DNA of 64,000 nucleotides from Spirochaetaceae bacterium (GTDB taxonomy: Bacteria > Spirochaetota > Leptospiria > Leptospirales > Leptonemataceae): NCBI GenBank assembly GCA_002729885.1, contig PBUB01000018.1:123362-187361 (forward strand), written 5' to 3'. The first letter of the stretch is position 1. The number at the start of each line of letters is the position of its first letter. Positions 25,923-34,870 of this stretch are shown piece by piece. Position numbers and translations under genes: made by a program. Below the pieces are notes generated by a model. The model made no database searches and was not told where the DNA came from. It worked only from the letters and a program-made list of their open reading frames with translations.

Positions 25923-26510
25923 ATGTTGCAAAAAGTGGTTTCCCTGATTGCTGTAGTTGTTTCCGGAATATTGGTCGCAGGTTGCCTGGGAACAGGACCC
26001 ATTCGCGGGGATCTATTTGCCGACCGCTTCAATGCCGGGCAGTACGTAAATCATGCCGCAGGATTCAAGCTGCATCTTCCGCCGGGCTGGTCCGCCTATA
26101 CTCACTTTGACGATATGCCCCCGGATATTAAACCCCTGGCACGCGATACTCGCTCCTATGGTTCCGAAATTGCCATGGTGGCCATCAGTAGAAATCAGCT
26201 CATGGGTATGCGAGTTCTGATGGAGGATACGGATGTACCTCTACAGGAGTATTTCCGTCTGATCAAAGAAATCAACCAGGTGGACATTGCAAACGATATG
26301 GGTTATCGGGTTACGAGACTGGGTAATGTTGATTCAATTCGATGGATTATGGATTCCGTGCAGGATGGAGTCATGGTCCGCTACCTGGAGTATCAATTGC
26401 ATCTAAACCAATTCAATGTGCGAATTACTTTCTGGACTCCCGAGAAGTTGTACTCCACTTATTCCAGCCATTTCGAAGAGATCGCCGGCAGTTTTCAGCG
26501 AATCTATTGA
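25923..26510 (+). CDS. lipoprotein of unknown function
   Basis: A 195-residue protein with a textbook signal ending in LVAGC (Cys near 21). The mature protein starts with a segment rich in polar and Gly residues and then GFKLHLPPGWSAYTHF, which resembles envelope proteins that contain a PsbP/DUF1795-like fold ('x-F-x-L-x-L-P-x-G-W'). The remainder (EIAMVAISRNQL, VRYLEYQLHLNQFNVRITFW, FEEIAGSFQ) fits the alternating strand and helix pattern of that fold. Function unknown, probably an outer-membrane-anchored protein. The gene is divergent from the lipoprotein gene at 25266 and convergent with the cyclase gene. Confidence 0.65.
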   Translation: MLQKVVSLIAVVVSGILVAGCLGTGPIRGDLFADRFNAGQYVNHAAGFKLHLPPGWSAYTHFDDMPPDIKPLARDTRSYGSEIAMVAISRNQLMGMRVLMEDTDVPLQEYFRLIKEINQVDIANDMGYRVTRLGNVDSIRWIMDSVQDGVMVRYLEYQLHLNQFNVRITFWTPEKLYSTYSSHFEEIAGSFQRIY

Positions 26511-26541
26511 GCCCGAGATAACCGTAGACGATGGTTGAAAA

Positions 26542-27843
26542 TTATTCTGAAGTTCTGGAATCCTCACTTTCATTCCATCCATAGCAAAGCACAGGATTCC
26601 TTCTTCCTTTGAGACTGAGCTCCTCCAGGGGCCGAAGCTGGCCATGATCGGCTTCGCCCAGGCCCTGCCTCACTTCGTCGCTCAGTATGATGGCAGCATC
26701 CAGATTTCTGGTCATGCTTTCGAGCCTGGCCGCAATGTTTACCGCATCGCCGATGATGGTAAAGTCCCTGCGCTTTTCGCTTCCAATGCTTCCCAGAACC
26801 ACCGTTCCATGATGCAGACCTGTGCCGGACTTAAGTTGGATATTTTCAGTATTCTTTAGTTGAGCGTTTAGCAGGCTCAGTTCGGTGCGCATTCTACGGG
26901 CAGCTCGCATGGCATTCTCTCGTGGGTTTTCCAGAGGTACCGGAGCACCAAAGTAGGCCATGATGGCATCTCCAATGAATTTATCTACTACGCCACCTTC
27001 TTCCTGAATAATTCGTACCATTCGATCGAAATACTGGTTCAGGATCTGCACCACTCGTCTGGGAGACATTTCCTCTGAAAGAGTAGTGAAGTCCCTCAGG
27101 TCGGAAAACAGGACAGTAACTTCCTTTTCTTCACCTTCCATGCTAAGCCCTTGATCGAGAAGACGGTCTTTAATCTCTTCCGAAACATAGGCTCCCAGGA
27201 TGCGAGTAACGAACTCCCGATCCTTTATAGATGCCACCACTCGATGGACGAGCTTCTTGGCTTCGTCTCCTGCTTTACCGGCCACGGTTCCTGCAAGTAC
27301 GATATAGAGCGACATCTCTACCATGTTCGGAACATCCGGTCGGGCATAGGCACCTGGTCCAAAACAAATGCCAAGATATACCAGAGCCGAAAGGATCCCG
27401 GCCATCAGCCCAAAGGACATGGAGAACCCAAACACAGTAGTGCTTACCATCAGGATTTGAAGCATGGGAATGCTACCGGTAAGAAAGCTTCCCAGCACCT
27501 CTGGCTGCGCCTCGATAGTAATCCATACCAGAAATACCGGACAGAAAATTGGATAGGCCAGGCCTATAGCCTGGATACTTCGAGCAGTGAACTGGCCCGG
27601 CTTGCATCGTTTGAGTATGGCCCAGTCTACGATGTTAAATACAAATGTCAGAGCCAGAAAGATCATCAATCCGATGAGAAACTCGGCCGGTATGTCGTTG
27701 AAATAATGAAAGACAAGTGTTACGGCTGCAAAAAGCGGAATCGCAATCATCCAGAGCTTCAGTACTCGAAGCACTCCGGAATGAATGGCCCGGTCCAGCT
27801 CAGGATGGATTTCGGGAAGATAGGTCTTTAGCCAGTCCTGCAT
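26542..27843 (-). CDS. membrane-bound class III adenylate cyclase
   Basis: A 433-residue protein; ATG 27843 is chosen because AAGGA stands 6 bp upstream, whereas TTG 27876 lacks a ribosome site. Six hydrophobic segments occupy about residues 25-185. The cyclase domain (about 235-415) has the metal-binding Asp in VLFSDLRDFTTLS, the second one in DKFIGDAIMAYFG, and FTIIGDAVNIAARLE with the transition-state Arg. The Lys of VDKFIGD and the Asp in RRDFTIIGD are the residues that usually favour ATP over GTP. The product would be cAMP. The 6TM-cyclase form is common in spirochaetes. No partner is evident; the gene is convergent with a lipoprotein gene. Confidence 0.9.
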   Translation of the reverse strand: MQDWLKTYLPEIHPELDRAIHSGVLRVLKLWMIAIPLFAAVTLVFHYFNDIPAEFLIGLMIFLALTFVFNIVDWAILKRCKPGQFTARSIQAIGLAYPIFCPVFLVWITIEAQPEVLGSFLTGSIPMLQILMVSTTVFGFSMSFGLMAGILSALVYLGICFGPGAYARPDVPNMVEMSLYIVLAGTVAGKAGDEAKKLVHRVVASIKDREFVTRILGAYVSEEIKDRLLDQGLSMEGEEKEVTVLFSDLRDFTTLSEEMSPRRVVQILNQYFDRMVRIIQEEGGVVDKFIGDAIMAYFGAPVPLENPRENAMRAARRMRTELSLLNAQLKNTENIQLKSGTGLHHGTVVLGSIGSEKRRDFTIIGDAVNIAARLESMTRNLDAAIILSDEVRQGLGEADHGQLRPLEELSLKGRRNPVLCYGWNESEDSRTSE

Positions 27844-27954
27844 ACATTTCCTTGCATCATAGTCCCTGATTTTCAACTGAAAAAGACGGATATTATCTTT
27901 TTTCCAGCATCCATCACAGACAATATTTACAGAAAACCCTGTGCAGAGTCCAAC

Positions 27955-29298
27955 TCAGTGCCAGCGATAGATCTTCAGTCCCACACTGGCTGTGATCAAA
28001 CCTGTGGCTATCAGAATGCCGCAAGGTAATAGGATTACTGAAAGCCCTGCACCTTCGATAAAGATTGCTCTAGTGGCATCTGCAAGCACTGTAAGTGGCA
28101 ACCATTGAATGATAGCCTGGCTCCATTCCGGAAAGTTCTGATAGCTAAAGAAGATTCCGGACAGCATGGTAAGGGGAAGGGTAACTGCATTTACAATTCC
28201 ATTGGCCGTATGCATGCTTCTGCCTCGACTGGAACATAGTATGCCGATTCCGCTCCATGCGACATTACCGGAGAAAAAGAGCAGCAGTAACCCCACCAGA
28301 GAACCCTGAATACTTACATCAAAAAGCAGATGAGCAAACCCAAAAAGGATTAATGCTTCGGAAATGGTAAAGGCCATGCGCGCCACAAAATGCGAAGCCA
28401 GAAATGCGGATTTATACATTGGACTGGCTGCCATTCTTCGCATGAGTTTTCTTACTCTGAGCTCGATCAATGCATAGCCCACACCCCACATGCAGGAATT
28501 CATAATTCCTACAGCCAGGAGACCCGGAATCAGAAAATCGATGTATCGACCGCCCACAGATTCCATTTCTACGCTTCTTATTACGGAATCCGGATGCCGG
28601 GAATCTATAACATCTTTCTGCTCTAGAACGGATGCGAGTTCCGGTTCCAGTCGAATCCGACTCAAGGCTTGCTGAAGTGCCAGCACGGACAACCGGGCCT
28701 CTGGATTCCGTGGATCATAGTGCGCCTCCACCGAGCCTTCGAGATTTGCCTTTGATTTCTGGATGCCGTCGGACTCGCCTGGCATCCGATTCTCTCTGAT
28801 AGGGAATTCGCCTCTCGGGTGGGGCCGGCCATTCTGTGCAAGGCCGGTCATAAATTGTTCTGTTGAGAAGTGGACCTTCGCATAGAGAAAGATCTGGCCT
28901 CGCTTAAGGGCCAGTCTGGCCTGGCTCTCTTCCATGAGTAAAATCTTCAGGTCGCCGGAGTTCCCCTCGCTTCGCTTTGACGCCGCTTCCAGCAGGTACT
29001 TCCATTTCTGTAGCTCGGTGGCCGGGGCAGAAAAGGCGGTGCCTTCCTTTGCCAGTGTATCTCCTTCCGGGATGCTGGATTCGCTCGTTGAATTCGGCGA
29101 AACCTGGAGTTCAGTGTAAGTGCTGCCCGGAACAAGAGCGATGGGAATCTCAGGTGGATCGGCCTGGAATGCCACTCCCAGAACACCGGCAATTCCAGCG
29201 GGAAAAATCAATGCCCAGAAAATGATGGCGGGTTCGCGAAAGTATCCAAAGAAGTTTACCGCCGTCAGGGTTCGAAGTTGCACCAGCCATTGTTTCAT
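27955..29298 (-). CDS. ABC-2 type transporter permease
   Basis: The ATG at 29298 overlaps the stop of the ATPase gene by 4 bp (ATGA) and begins with the membrane-proximal sequence MKQWLVQLRTLTAVNFFGYF. The open frame extends 74 codons upstream but that part is inside the ATPase gene in another frame. The 447-residue permease has one N-terminal membrane segment, a periplasmic loop of about 200 residues, and then five closely spaced segments near the C-terminus (DFLIPGLLAVGIM, VGLLLLFFSGNVA and others). This is the ABC-2 (DrrB/YadH) arrangement of exporters of lipids, polysaccharides or drugs. The substrate is not indicated by the neighbours. Confidence 0.88.
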   Translation of the reverse strand: MKQWLVQLRTLTAVNFFGYFREPAIIFWALIFPAGIAGVLGVAFQADPPEIPIALVPGSTYTELQVSPNSTSESSIPEGDTLAKEGTAFSAPATELQKWKYLLEAASKRSEGNSGDLKILLMEESQARLALKRGQIFLYAKVHFSTEQFMTGLAQNGRPHPRGEFPIRENRMPGESDGIQKSKANLEGSVEAHYDPRNPEARLSVLALQQALSRIRLEPELASVLEQKDVIDSRHPDSVIRSVEMESVGGRYIDFLIPGLLAVGIMNSCMWGVGYALIELRVRKLMRRMAASPMYKSAFLASHFVARMAFTISEALILFGFAHLLFDVSIQGSLVGLLLLFFSGNVAWSGIGILCSSRGRSMHTANGIVNAVTLPLTMLSGIFFSYQNFPEWSQAIIQWLPLTVLADATRAIFIEGAGLSVILLPCGILIATGLITASVGLKIYRWH

Positions 29299-30326
29299 GG
29301 AGTAGTTACCGTTTCCTGTGCATTTAGATGACGTCCGGTCATTCGGGTGAATAGATCGTCCAGGTCCATCCGTCGGCACACCAGTTCCTTTAGATTCCAG
29401 GCATCGGTCCCAAGTTTTTCGAAGAGATACTGCAAAGCAGGGCGAACATCCTTTACCACCAGCCTGATTCGATTCTGACCCGGTTTTTCTATTCGAATGA
29501 AGCCCGGAGTATCCTTCCATGCGTTTTCCAGATCCGGTCGATTGAGTTCCGAAGCTTCCAGCGGAAATTCCAGGATGTCTCCTCCTTCCTGGCTTCGGAG
29601 CAGATCGTTCATGGTTCCTGATGCCAGGAATTTACCGCGGTCCATGATAATAATTCTTTCGCACAGATTTTCTGCTTCTTCCATGTAATGAGTTGTAAGA
29701 ATTAATGTAACCCCCTGTTCTTTTAAATCCTGAAGTATGGCCCATACATCTCGCCTGGCATTTGGATCCAGACCGGTGGTGGGTTCATCCAGAAGAAGTA
29801 GGGTGGGTTGATTCAGAAGGGCCACTCCCAGGGCCAATCTCTGACGTTGCCCGCCAGACAGGCCCATGGTGTAGGTATTTCGCTTGTCCGTAAGTCTTGT
29901 AAGCCGCAGGATTTCTTCAATGCGATTTCTGGAGTTATAGAAGGTCCCAAACATTCGCAGAGTTTCTTCTGTGGTCAATCTATCGTAAAATCTGGTTTCC
30001 TGCAGGGCCACACCAATCTTCTGGCGGATTTCCTTTTCATGCAGATCCCATTGCATCCCCAGAATTTCGATGGAGCCCGAGTCCGGTTTCTGGATTCCCT
30101 CGATCATTTCGATCATGGTGGTTTTTCCGGCTCCATTGGGGCTCAGAAGCGCAAGAAATTCCCCGGGCTGAATCTCCAGATTCACACCATCTACGGCGAC
30201 TAATGAGCCAAATCGCTTGCTTACTGCCCTGGCTTTCAGGATTGGCTGCAATTTCTTCCTCGCTTCATTCGAGCTTCTCTGGTCCAACAAGTCAGACTGG
30301 AGTCCAGAAGAGAAAGCCGGATGCAA
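29295..30326 (-). CDS. ABC transporter ATP-binding protein
   Basis: A 343-residue nucleotide-binding subunit for the downstream permease. Walker A is LLSPNGAGKTTM (residues 61-71), with Ser in place of the usual Gly at its first position. The signature is LSGGQRQRLALG, Walker B is LLLLDEPTTGLD and the switch His is in LTTHYME, so the subunit should be active. About 100 extra C-terminal residues may act as a regulatory domain (DrrA/CcmA-like exporters often have one). The stop overlaps the permease start (ATGA), so the subunits are coupled. Exported substrate unknown. Confidence 0.93.
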   Translation of the reverse strand: MHPAFSSGLQSDLLDQRSSNEARKKLQPILKARAVSKRFGSLVAVDGVNLEIQPGEFLALLSPNGAGKTTMIEMIEGIQKPDSGSIEILGMQWDLHEKEIRQKIGVALQETRFYDRLTTEETLRMFGTFYNSRNRIEEILRLTRLTDKRNTYTMGLSGGQRQRLALGVALLNQPTLLLLDEPTTGLDPNARRDVWAILQDLKEQGVTLILTTHYMEEAENLCERIIIMDRGKFLASGTMNDLLRSQEGGDILEFPLEASELNRPDLENAWKDTPGFIRIEKPGQNRIRLVVKDVRPALQYLFEKLGTDAWNLKELVCRRMDLDDLFTRMTGRHLNAQETVTTP

Positions 30327-30415
30327 TGTGGTGACCGTCTGAGTTTAAGGAATCTCAGCTCAGTCATATTCAGTGCTAATCCGGCTGTACTCGGTATCGT
30401 TTCTATAAAGAAGTC

Positions 30416-31237
30416 CTATACGGGGACTTCAAATTCGCGTAAGGCATCGTTCAACGAAGTCTTTTCGTCTGTACTCTCTTTTCGTTTGCCGATGATAAGG
30501 GCGCAGGGAGTTCCATATTCTCCTGCTGGAAACTTCTTCATTCTGGTACCAGGAATCACAACAGAACCAGCAGGAATTCTGCCTTTTGTTATCTTCTCCT
30601 GAGAACCGGTAACATCGATAATGGGAGTGGATGCTGTGATCACAACATTTGCGCCCAGAACCGCTCGTTCCTCAACCATTACGCCTTCCACGACAATGGC
30701 CCGGGAGCCCAGAAAGGCACCATCTTCAATGATTACAGGAGCACCCTGAGGTGGCTCCAGAACTCCGCCAATGCCCACTCCACCGCTGAGATGAACATTC
30801 TTTCCGATCTGGGCACAACTACCGACAGTGGCCCAGGTATCTACCATGGTTCCGCTGGAAACATAGGCTCCAATATTTACATAGGAAGGCATCATGATGG
30901 CCCCGGGCTCCACGAATGCACCGTAACGACAGACGGCCGGGGGAACGACTCGCACACCGCGCATACTGTGATCTGTGCGCACCGGGATCTTATCGTAGTA
31001 TTCCAGATCTCCAGAGCTGATCCCTTTCATTTCAGAAATGGGGAAATACAGTAAAATAACCTTCTTTACCCAGGCGTTCACTTTCCAGTCGCCGGGGCCA
31101 TTTTGCTCCGCCACTCGAATCTTTCCTTGATTCAGCGCCTCCATGGCTTCGCGAACCAGTTCTTTTGAGGCAGGCTCTTTGAGCTGTTCCCTGTCTTCGA
31201 AAATCTCGTTGATTCGCTTTTCCATATCTTCGTACAT
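30416..31237 (-). CDS. dapD: 2,3,4,5-tetrahydropyridine-2,6-dicarboxylate N-succinyltransferase
   Basis: Catalyses the succinylation of tetrahydrodipicolinate in the diaminopimelate and lysine pathway, which feeds peptidoglycan. The 273-residue length is that of the family. The N-terminal helical domain (1-95) is followed by a left-handed beta helix with hexapeptide repeats: VRVVPPAVCRYGAFVEPGA, MMPSYVNIGAYVSSGTMVD, TWATVGSCAQIGKNVHLSG. GIGGVLEPPQGAPVIIED and PAGSVVIPGTRMKKFP are family signatures. Active as a trimer in the cytoplasm. No other dap gene is adjacent. A M14 carboxypeptidase lies 134 bp upstream on the same strand. Confidence 0.96.
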   Translation of the reverse strand: MYEDMEKRINEIFEDREQLKEPASKELVREAMEALNQGKIRVAEQNGPGDWKVNAWVKKVILLYFPISEMKGISSGDLEYYDKIPVRTDHSMRGVRVVPPAVCRYGAFVEPGAIMMPSYVNIGAYVSSGTMVDTWATVGSCAQIGKNVHLSGGVGIGGVLEPPQGAPVIIEDGAFLGSRAIVVEGVMVEERAVLGANVVITASTPIIDVTGSQEKITKGRIPAGSVVIPGTRMKKFPAGEYGTPCALIIGKRKESTDEKTSLNDALREFEVPV

Positions 31238-31371
31238 TCATCTTCTCCAGTTTGGTTTTTCTGATTTACATTTTCAGAATTCGCTATCTATTGATCTGTA
31301 TTGCTTCGTGTTACTCTTCCATCCTGCTCAACAAAAATTCGCGCCACCTGGCTTCCCGGACCGTGCCGCCC

Positions 31372-32061
31372 TCAGCTTCTATAGAAGGACAATCCATCCA
31401 GGGCTGCCATCCGGTGCTGCGTATAAGCATCGTCCGGCAATTGACCTCGCAGTATTTCCAATGTAATGGTGGGAATATTTCTTTCCCAGCCTGCATAGGT
31501 TCCCAGGCTTCCAGGTGTAGGATAGCCGATGTCAGACTTGGGTGGAAGTCCATTGCTGCGAGCCATAGCTTCTGCCAGATCCAGACAGTCGCCGTTGTAG
31601 TTGATCATTGCATGCTCATAGGAATGCAGACTCATGATCATCCTGGGCTTAATGGCTTCGATCATGGCCACGGTGATTTCGCTTTCGATTTCGCTGCCTG
31701 CAGAGAGTCCCGGAAAATACCTGGGATTCGTGAAGTCGGCGGTCCAGTCTCCCGTGGGTAGATTACGATTCAAATCCACATTTCTGGCATTGGTTCGCCG
31801 ATCGACGGCGCATCCATCCGGATTCAATCTAGGACAGATATAGAGCTTTAGATGTTCCGGGAGGGTAAGACTTCCAGTCTGCACTTCCTGCATAAATCGC
31901 TCTGCAAAAAGGTAGCCTTCGGGCTCGTCGCCATGCACCCCGCCGATAAGTAGCGCGCTTATGGGTCCGTTTCCAGAACAGTAAAGTTGAATATCCAGAC
32001 CCTGGATGCTTTTTCCAATGGTTACAGTTTTCTCCGGGGCAGGGAGCTCTAGTTTGGCCAT
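31372..32061 (-). CDS. M14 family zinc carboxypeptidase (MpaA-like)
   Basis: A 229-residue enzyme of the succinylglutamate desuccinylase/aspartoacylase-related M14 branch. The zinc ligands are visible: His and Glu in IGGVHGDEPEG (about 41-51) and a third His in MSLHSYEH (about 145). Arg and Asn of NARNVDLNRN bind the substrate carboxylate. The catalytic Glu is probably in ITLEILRG near 205. MpaA, the best-known relative, cuts D-Glu-meso-diaminopimelate bonds of murein peptides. The protein has no signal, so cytoplasmic peptide recycling fits, and the dapD neighbour is consistent. Its start overlaps the upstream gene by 13 bp. Confidence 0.85.
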   Translation of the reverse strand: MAKLELPAPEKTVTIGKSIQGLDIQLYCSGNGPISALLIGGVHGDEPEGYLFAERFMQEVQTGSLTLPEHLKLYICPRLNPDGCAVDRRTNARNVDLNRNLPTGDWTADFTNPRYFPGLSAGSEIESEITVAMIEAIKPRMIMSLHSYEHAMINYNGDCLDLAEAMARSNGLPPKSDIGYPTPGSLGTYAGWERNIPTITLEILRGQLPDDAYTQHRMAALDGLSFYRS

Positions 32062-32444
32062 GAGACCAGAATTAGAATTCGAGCCCTGAGAGCAATTTCG
32101 ATTATGCTGCTGGCGTTCTCTTCCAGCGCAAAGCTCTTACAGAGCCGATTGCATTGAACTGCAAACAGCTCTACGAATGCGGTTTCCATGGGATCGGCTA
32201 CAAGAAAAGCGGTGCGACCGGGGTATTTTGCATAGAGGGAGTTGTGAAAATCCACCAGATCATTCATTTGCGAAGGATGCAATTCCAGTGTGGCTTCCCT
32301 TGTATCTACCAGAATACAGCTAAAGTCAGAGATGTCCTGGCGCTGGAGTTTTTGAGTCATACCTTCCTTTAGCTCTTCCAGGGAAACATTACCGGAATAA
32401 TGAGTCATTACGATCCCGTCCAATTCTGTTATTGAAAATGACAT
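32049..32444 (-). CDS. SpoIIAA/STAS-like protein
   Basis: A 131-residue cytoplasmic protein with the strand and helix order of the SpoIIAA-like (STAS-related) family: MSFSITELDGIVMTHYSGN at the start, CILVDTREATLELHPSQM in the middle, RTAFLVADPMETAFVELFAV and KSFALEENASSIIEI near the end. In the family these proteins often have lipid- or membrane-binding roles rather than anti-anti-sigma activity. No phosphorylatable Ser of the classical DSxG type is visible. It overlaps the carboxypeptidase gene by 13 bp in the same direction and is probably cotranscribed with it. Confidence 0.6.
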   Translation of the reverse strand: MSFSITELDGIVMTHYSGNVSLEELKEGMTQKLQRQDISDFSCILVDTREATLELHPSQMNDLVDFHNSLYAKYPGRTAFLVADPMETAFVELFAVQCNRLCKSFALEENASSIIEIALRARILILVSWPN

Positions 32445-32651
32445 TCCGAATTCCCTCTATGCGGGCTGACTGCAGCTAAACCGGATACCTCCAGGATATC
32501 GTCTGCATCCCGGTTTATCGATCCGCTATTTCTAGAACAACGTCAGGGCAGGTGATCGCAAGCAGATTCTTGCTTTCTGCAGGCTATGGACAGAAAGGCG
32601 GCCAGGAATAAACCTTCTACAACTGATGAATCGTCTCAGGATTGGGGCGGT

Positions 32652-34763
32652 TCACCTTTCTGGTCTGTCAGCTGTATTGTCGGTGGGCTTTGATGGATTG
32701 TCTCCGGGCTTCGGCCGGCTAACCTCTGGCGGATACAATCGGTTCCATTCATGGATATCTGGAAACGAACCAGGACTTCGCTTCTCCAGCATTCTTACCT
32801 TTTCCAGAAGCTTCTTAAATTCCGGGGATTGATCCTTCTGATCCACCCTGAGTCCAATATAGATTCGTAGCAGATCCAGGTTTTCGGGATTCTTCTCCAG
32901 AAGAGCTTCCAGCCTGCGAATGGCGGATTCCGGATTTTCCTGCTTTTCTATCTCAGCCATTGCCAGAGATGCGGGCACACTATCTGGATGATTATCCAGA
33001 GTTGCCTCCAGTAGCTCCTTGGCCCGGGCAGGATCTTCCTGGAGATGGATGCGGGCCAGAGCCGTCATCATCTCTGGATCATTTCCGTATAGGCTGCGAA
33101 TCCGCTCTTCATACACGTTGAAACTTGTTGTGGTTTCGGATTGCTGGGCGATGGATGCAGCCAGAATCAGGCCCCGGCGATCGGTGGGATCTTCTTTCAG
33201 TATCTGCAGGGTCTGGGCATAGGCCTGCTGAGAGTTTCCGTTTCTAAAAGCCTCTCTGGCCTGAATCAAAAAGTAGTCCTTGCGATTCTCCGGGGATAGA
33301 TGGCGGTATCCTCTTTTCTTTTCCAGGTGCTCCATTGCCAGGTCAAAGTCTTCATCCGGCGACGGAAGCTTTTCTTCGGGTTCCTTTTGTGAGCCATCCG
33401 ACGCATTTTTATCAGGTTTGCCGGCCGGGGCATTTGTTACATCAGTGGGGCTTTCTGTTTTTCCGGGAGCTTTGCTGGAATCGTTCTTACCTCCGTTATC
33501 TGGATCGCCAGCAGAATTCTGCTTTCCGTCAGAGTCGTCGTCTTCTGCAGATTTGTTCTCTTGAATCGTAGCCTTGCCGGGTTTCTTATTCGCGGCATTT
33601 TCGCCTTCGTCCGAGTTGCTCTCCTGGGGCGATTTGGGTGCCTTGCGAAGAGGCTGAGTGATACGAGCCAGATTGAGAGCAGGTAACGATTTTTGTTCCG
33701 GGCTTAAATCCTTGCGATTGATTTGTTCACGCAGAATATTTCTGGCGGCGGCGGTTTGCCCGGACTGTTCATAGATTTTGGCCAGTTCAGAGCGGATCTC
33801 CGGGTCATCGCTATGCTTCTTGGCTTCTTCCAGAATGGACTGTGCATGGGAAAGGTTTCCTTGTTCCTTTTGAATCCTGGCCAGATTCAAAACAGTAGGT
33901 AATCTTTCAGGATGCTTTTCCAGGGAACGAGCAATATCCAGAAACGCTTCATCCGTGGAGTTCGACTGGTTGGCCGGCTTTGATTGCTCAGTTGATGAAT
34001 CCCCATTCTGCGAAGTGGGCATTGCAGGAATGGACTCTGGCTCCACGGAATTCAGAAGCTTATCCAGGTCCAGGGGAGGTTTATTCGCAGTCTGGTCTGG
34101 CTTGCCTTCCTCTCCATTTTCAGCATCCGGCTTTTCTCTCAGATACTCAATGGCACGCTTGATGGCCACATTCTGTGGATCTTCAGGCTTTAGCGTAATA
34201 TATTTTTCCCATTGCAGGGCTGCTTCATCGCGGTTGTTTTCTAACTTCCAGGAGACCAGGCCAAGATAGAACACCGCCGGGGGAAAATCGGGATAGTGCT
34301 CCAGGGATCTTTCCAGATGCGATCGGGCATTCTTTGCATTCTTGCGAAGATAGGCGATCTGACCCAGGCGAAATTCAGACTTATGCTTTTCTTCGCCGAT
34401 CTCTGCAGCAATGCGAAAATGATGCTCTGCTTCTTCCAGCTTTCTTTGAATTAGATAGATATCCCCTGCATAACTATGGGCCCTGGCATGCTCCGGATTT
34501 TCCTGTAATACTCTCAGGAATAATGCGAGAGACGTATTGTATCGCCGGGAAAAGAAGTGCTCTTCGGCTCGTTCAAAGAGCTGGGACTCGGATTCCTGCC
34601 CACCGGGTGCCGATGGTGCGGATTCGCCGGTTTCTGCGGTTCTCCAGAGCCGGGCAGATTCCGGCTGCTTCATTGGGCTGGCTTCCATGTAGTACTTGAA
34701 AGAAAGAGCGCCCGATAATAGGATGTACGAACAGAGAGATAGAGATAGAAGCCTGCCCGTCAT
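32652..34763 (-). CDS. large TPR-repeat protein with an N-terminal membrane anchor
   Basis: A 703-residue protein with an N-terminal hydrophobic segment (about 4-22) that is a signal anchor or signal peptide. At least eight TPR units lie in two blocks, about 60-210 and 270-350, then 480-650. A low-complexity region rich in Ser, Lys, Asp, Pro and Asn (about 375-470) separates them. Examples of the TPR core are ARAHSYAGDIYLIQRKLEEA and PTVLNLARIQKEQGNLSHAQ. TPRs bind proteins; the protein is probably an envelope scaffold. It is divergent from the GHKL-like gene. Several other TPR proteins occur in this window. Confidence 0.8.
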   Translation of the reverse strand: MTGRLLSLSLCSYILLSGALSFKYYMEASPMKQPESARLWRTAETGESAPSAPGGQESESQLFERAEEHFFSRRYNTSLALFLRVLQENPEHARAHSYAGDIYLIQRKLEEAEHHFRIAAEIGEEKHKSEFRLGQIAYLRKNAKNARSHLERSLEHYPDFPPAVFYLGLVSWKLENNRDEAALQWEKYITLKPEDPQNVAIKRAIEYLREKPDAENGEEGKPDQTANKPPLDLDKLLNSVEPESIPAMPTSQNGDSSTEQSKPANQSNSTDEAFLDIARSLEKHPERLPTVLNLARIQKEQGNLSHAQSILEEAKKHSDDPEIRSELAKIYEQSGQTAAARNILREQINRKDLSPEQKSLPALNLARITQPLRKAPKSPQESNSDEGENAANKKPGKATIQENKSAEDDDSDGKQNSAGDPDNGGKNDSSKAPGKTESPTDVTNAPAGKPDKNASDGSQKEPEEKLPSPDEDFDLAMEHLEKKRGYRHLSPENRKDYFLIQAREAFRNGNSQQAYAQTLQILKEDPTDRRGLILAASIAQQSETTTSFNVYEERIRSLYGNDPEMMTALARIHLQEDPARAKELLEATLDNHPDSVPASLAMAEIEKQENPESAIRRLEALLEKNPENLDLLRIYIGLRVDQKDQSPEFKKLLEKVRMLEKRSPGSFPDIHEWNRLYPPEVSRPKPGDNPSKPTDNTADRPER

Positions 34764-34870
34764 GTAGCTAGTATCGGGCTTTTTTAAAAAAATTCAATGC
34801 CGGAGAAGGGCTTCTGGTAGATAAAATGCAGCGCCGGGTAGGGGCCGGTGTCACAGATTTCAGGAAGATT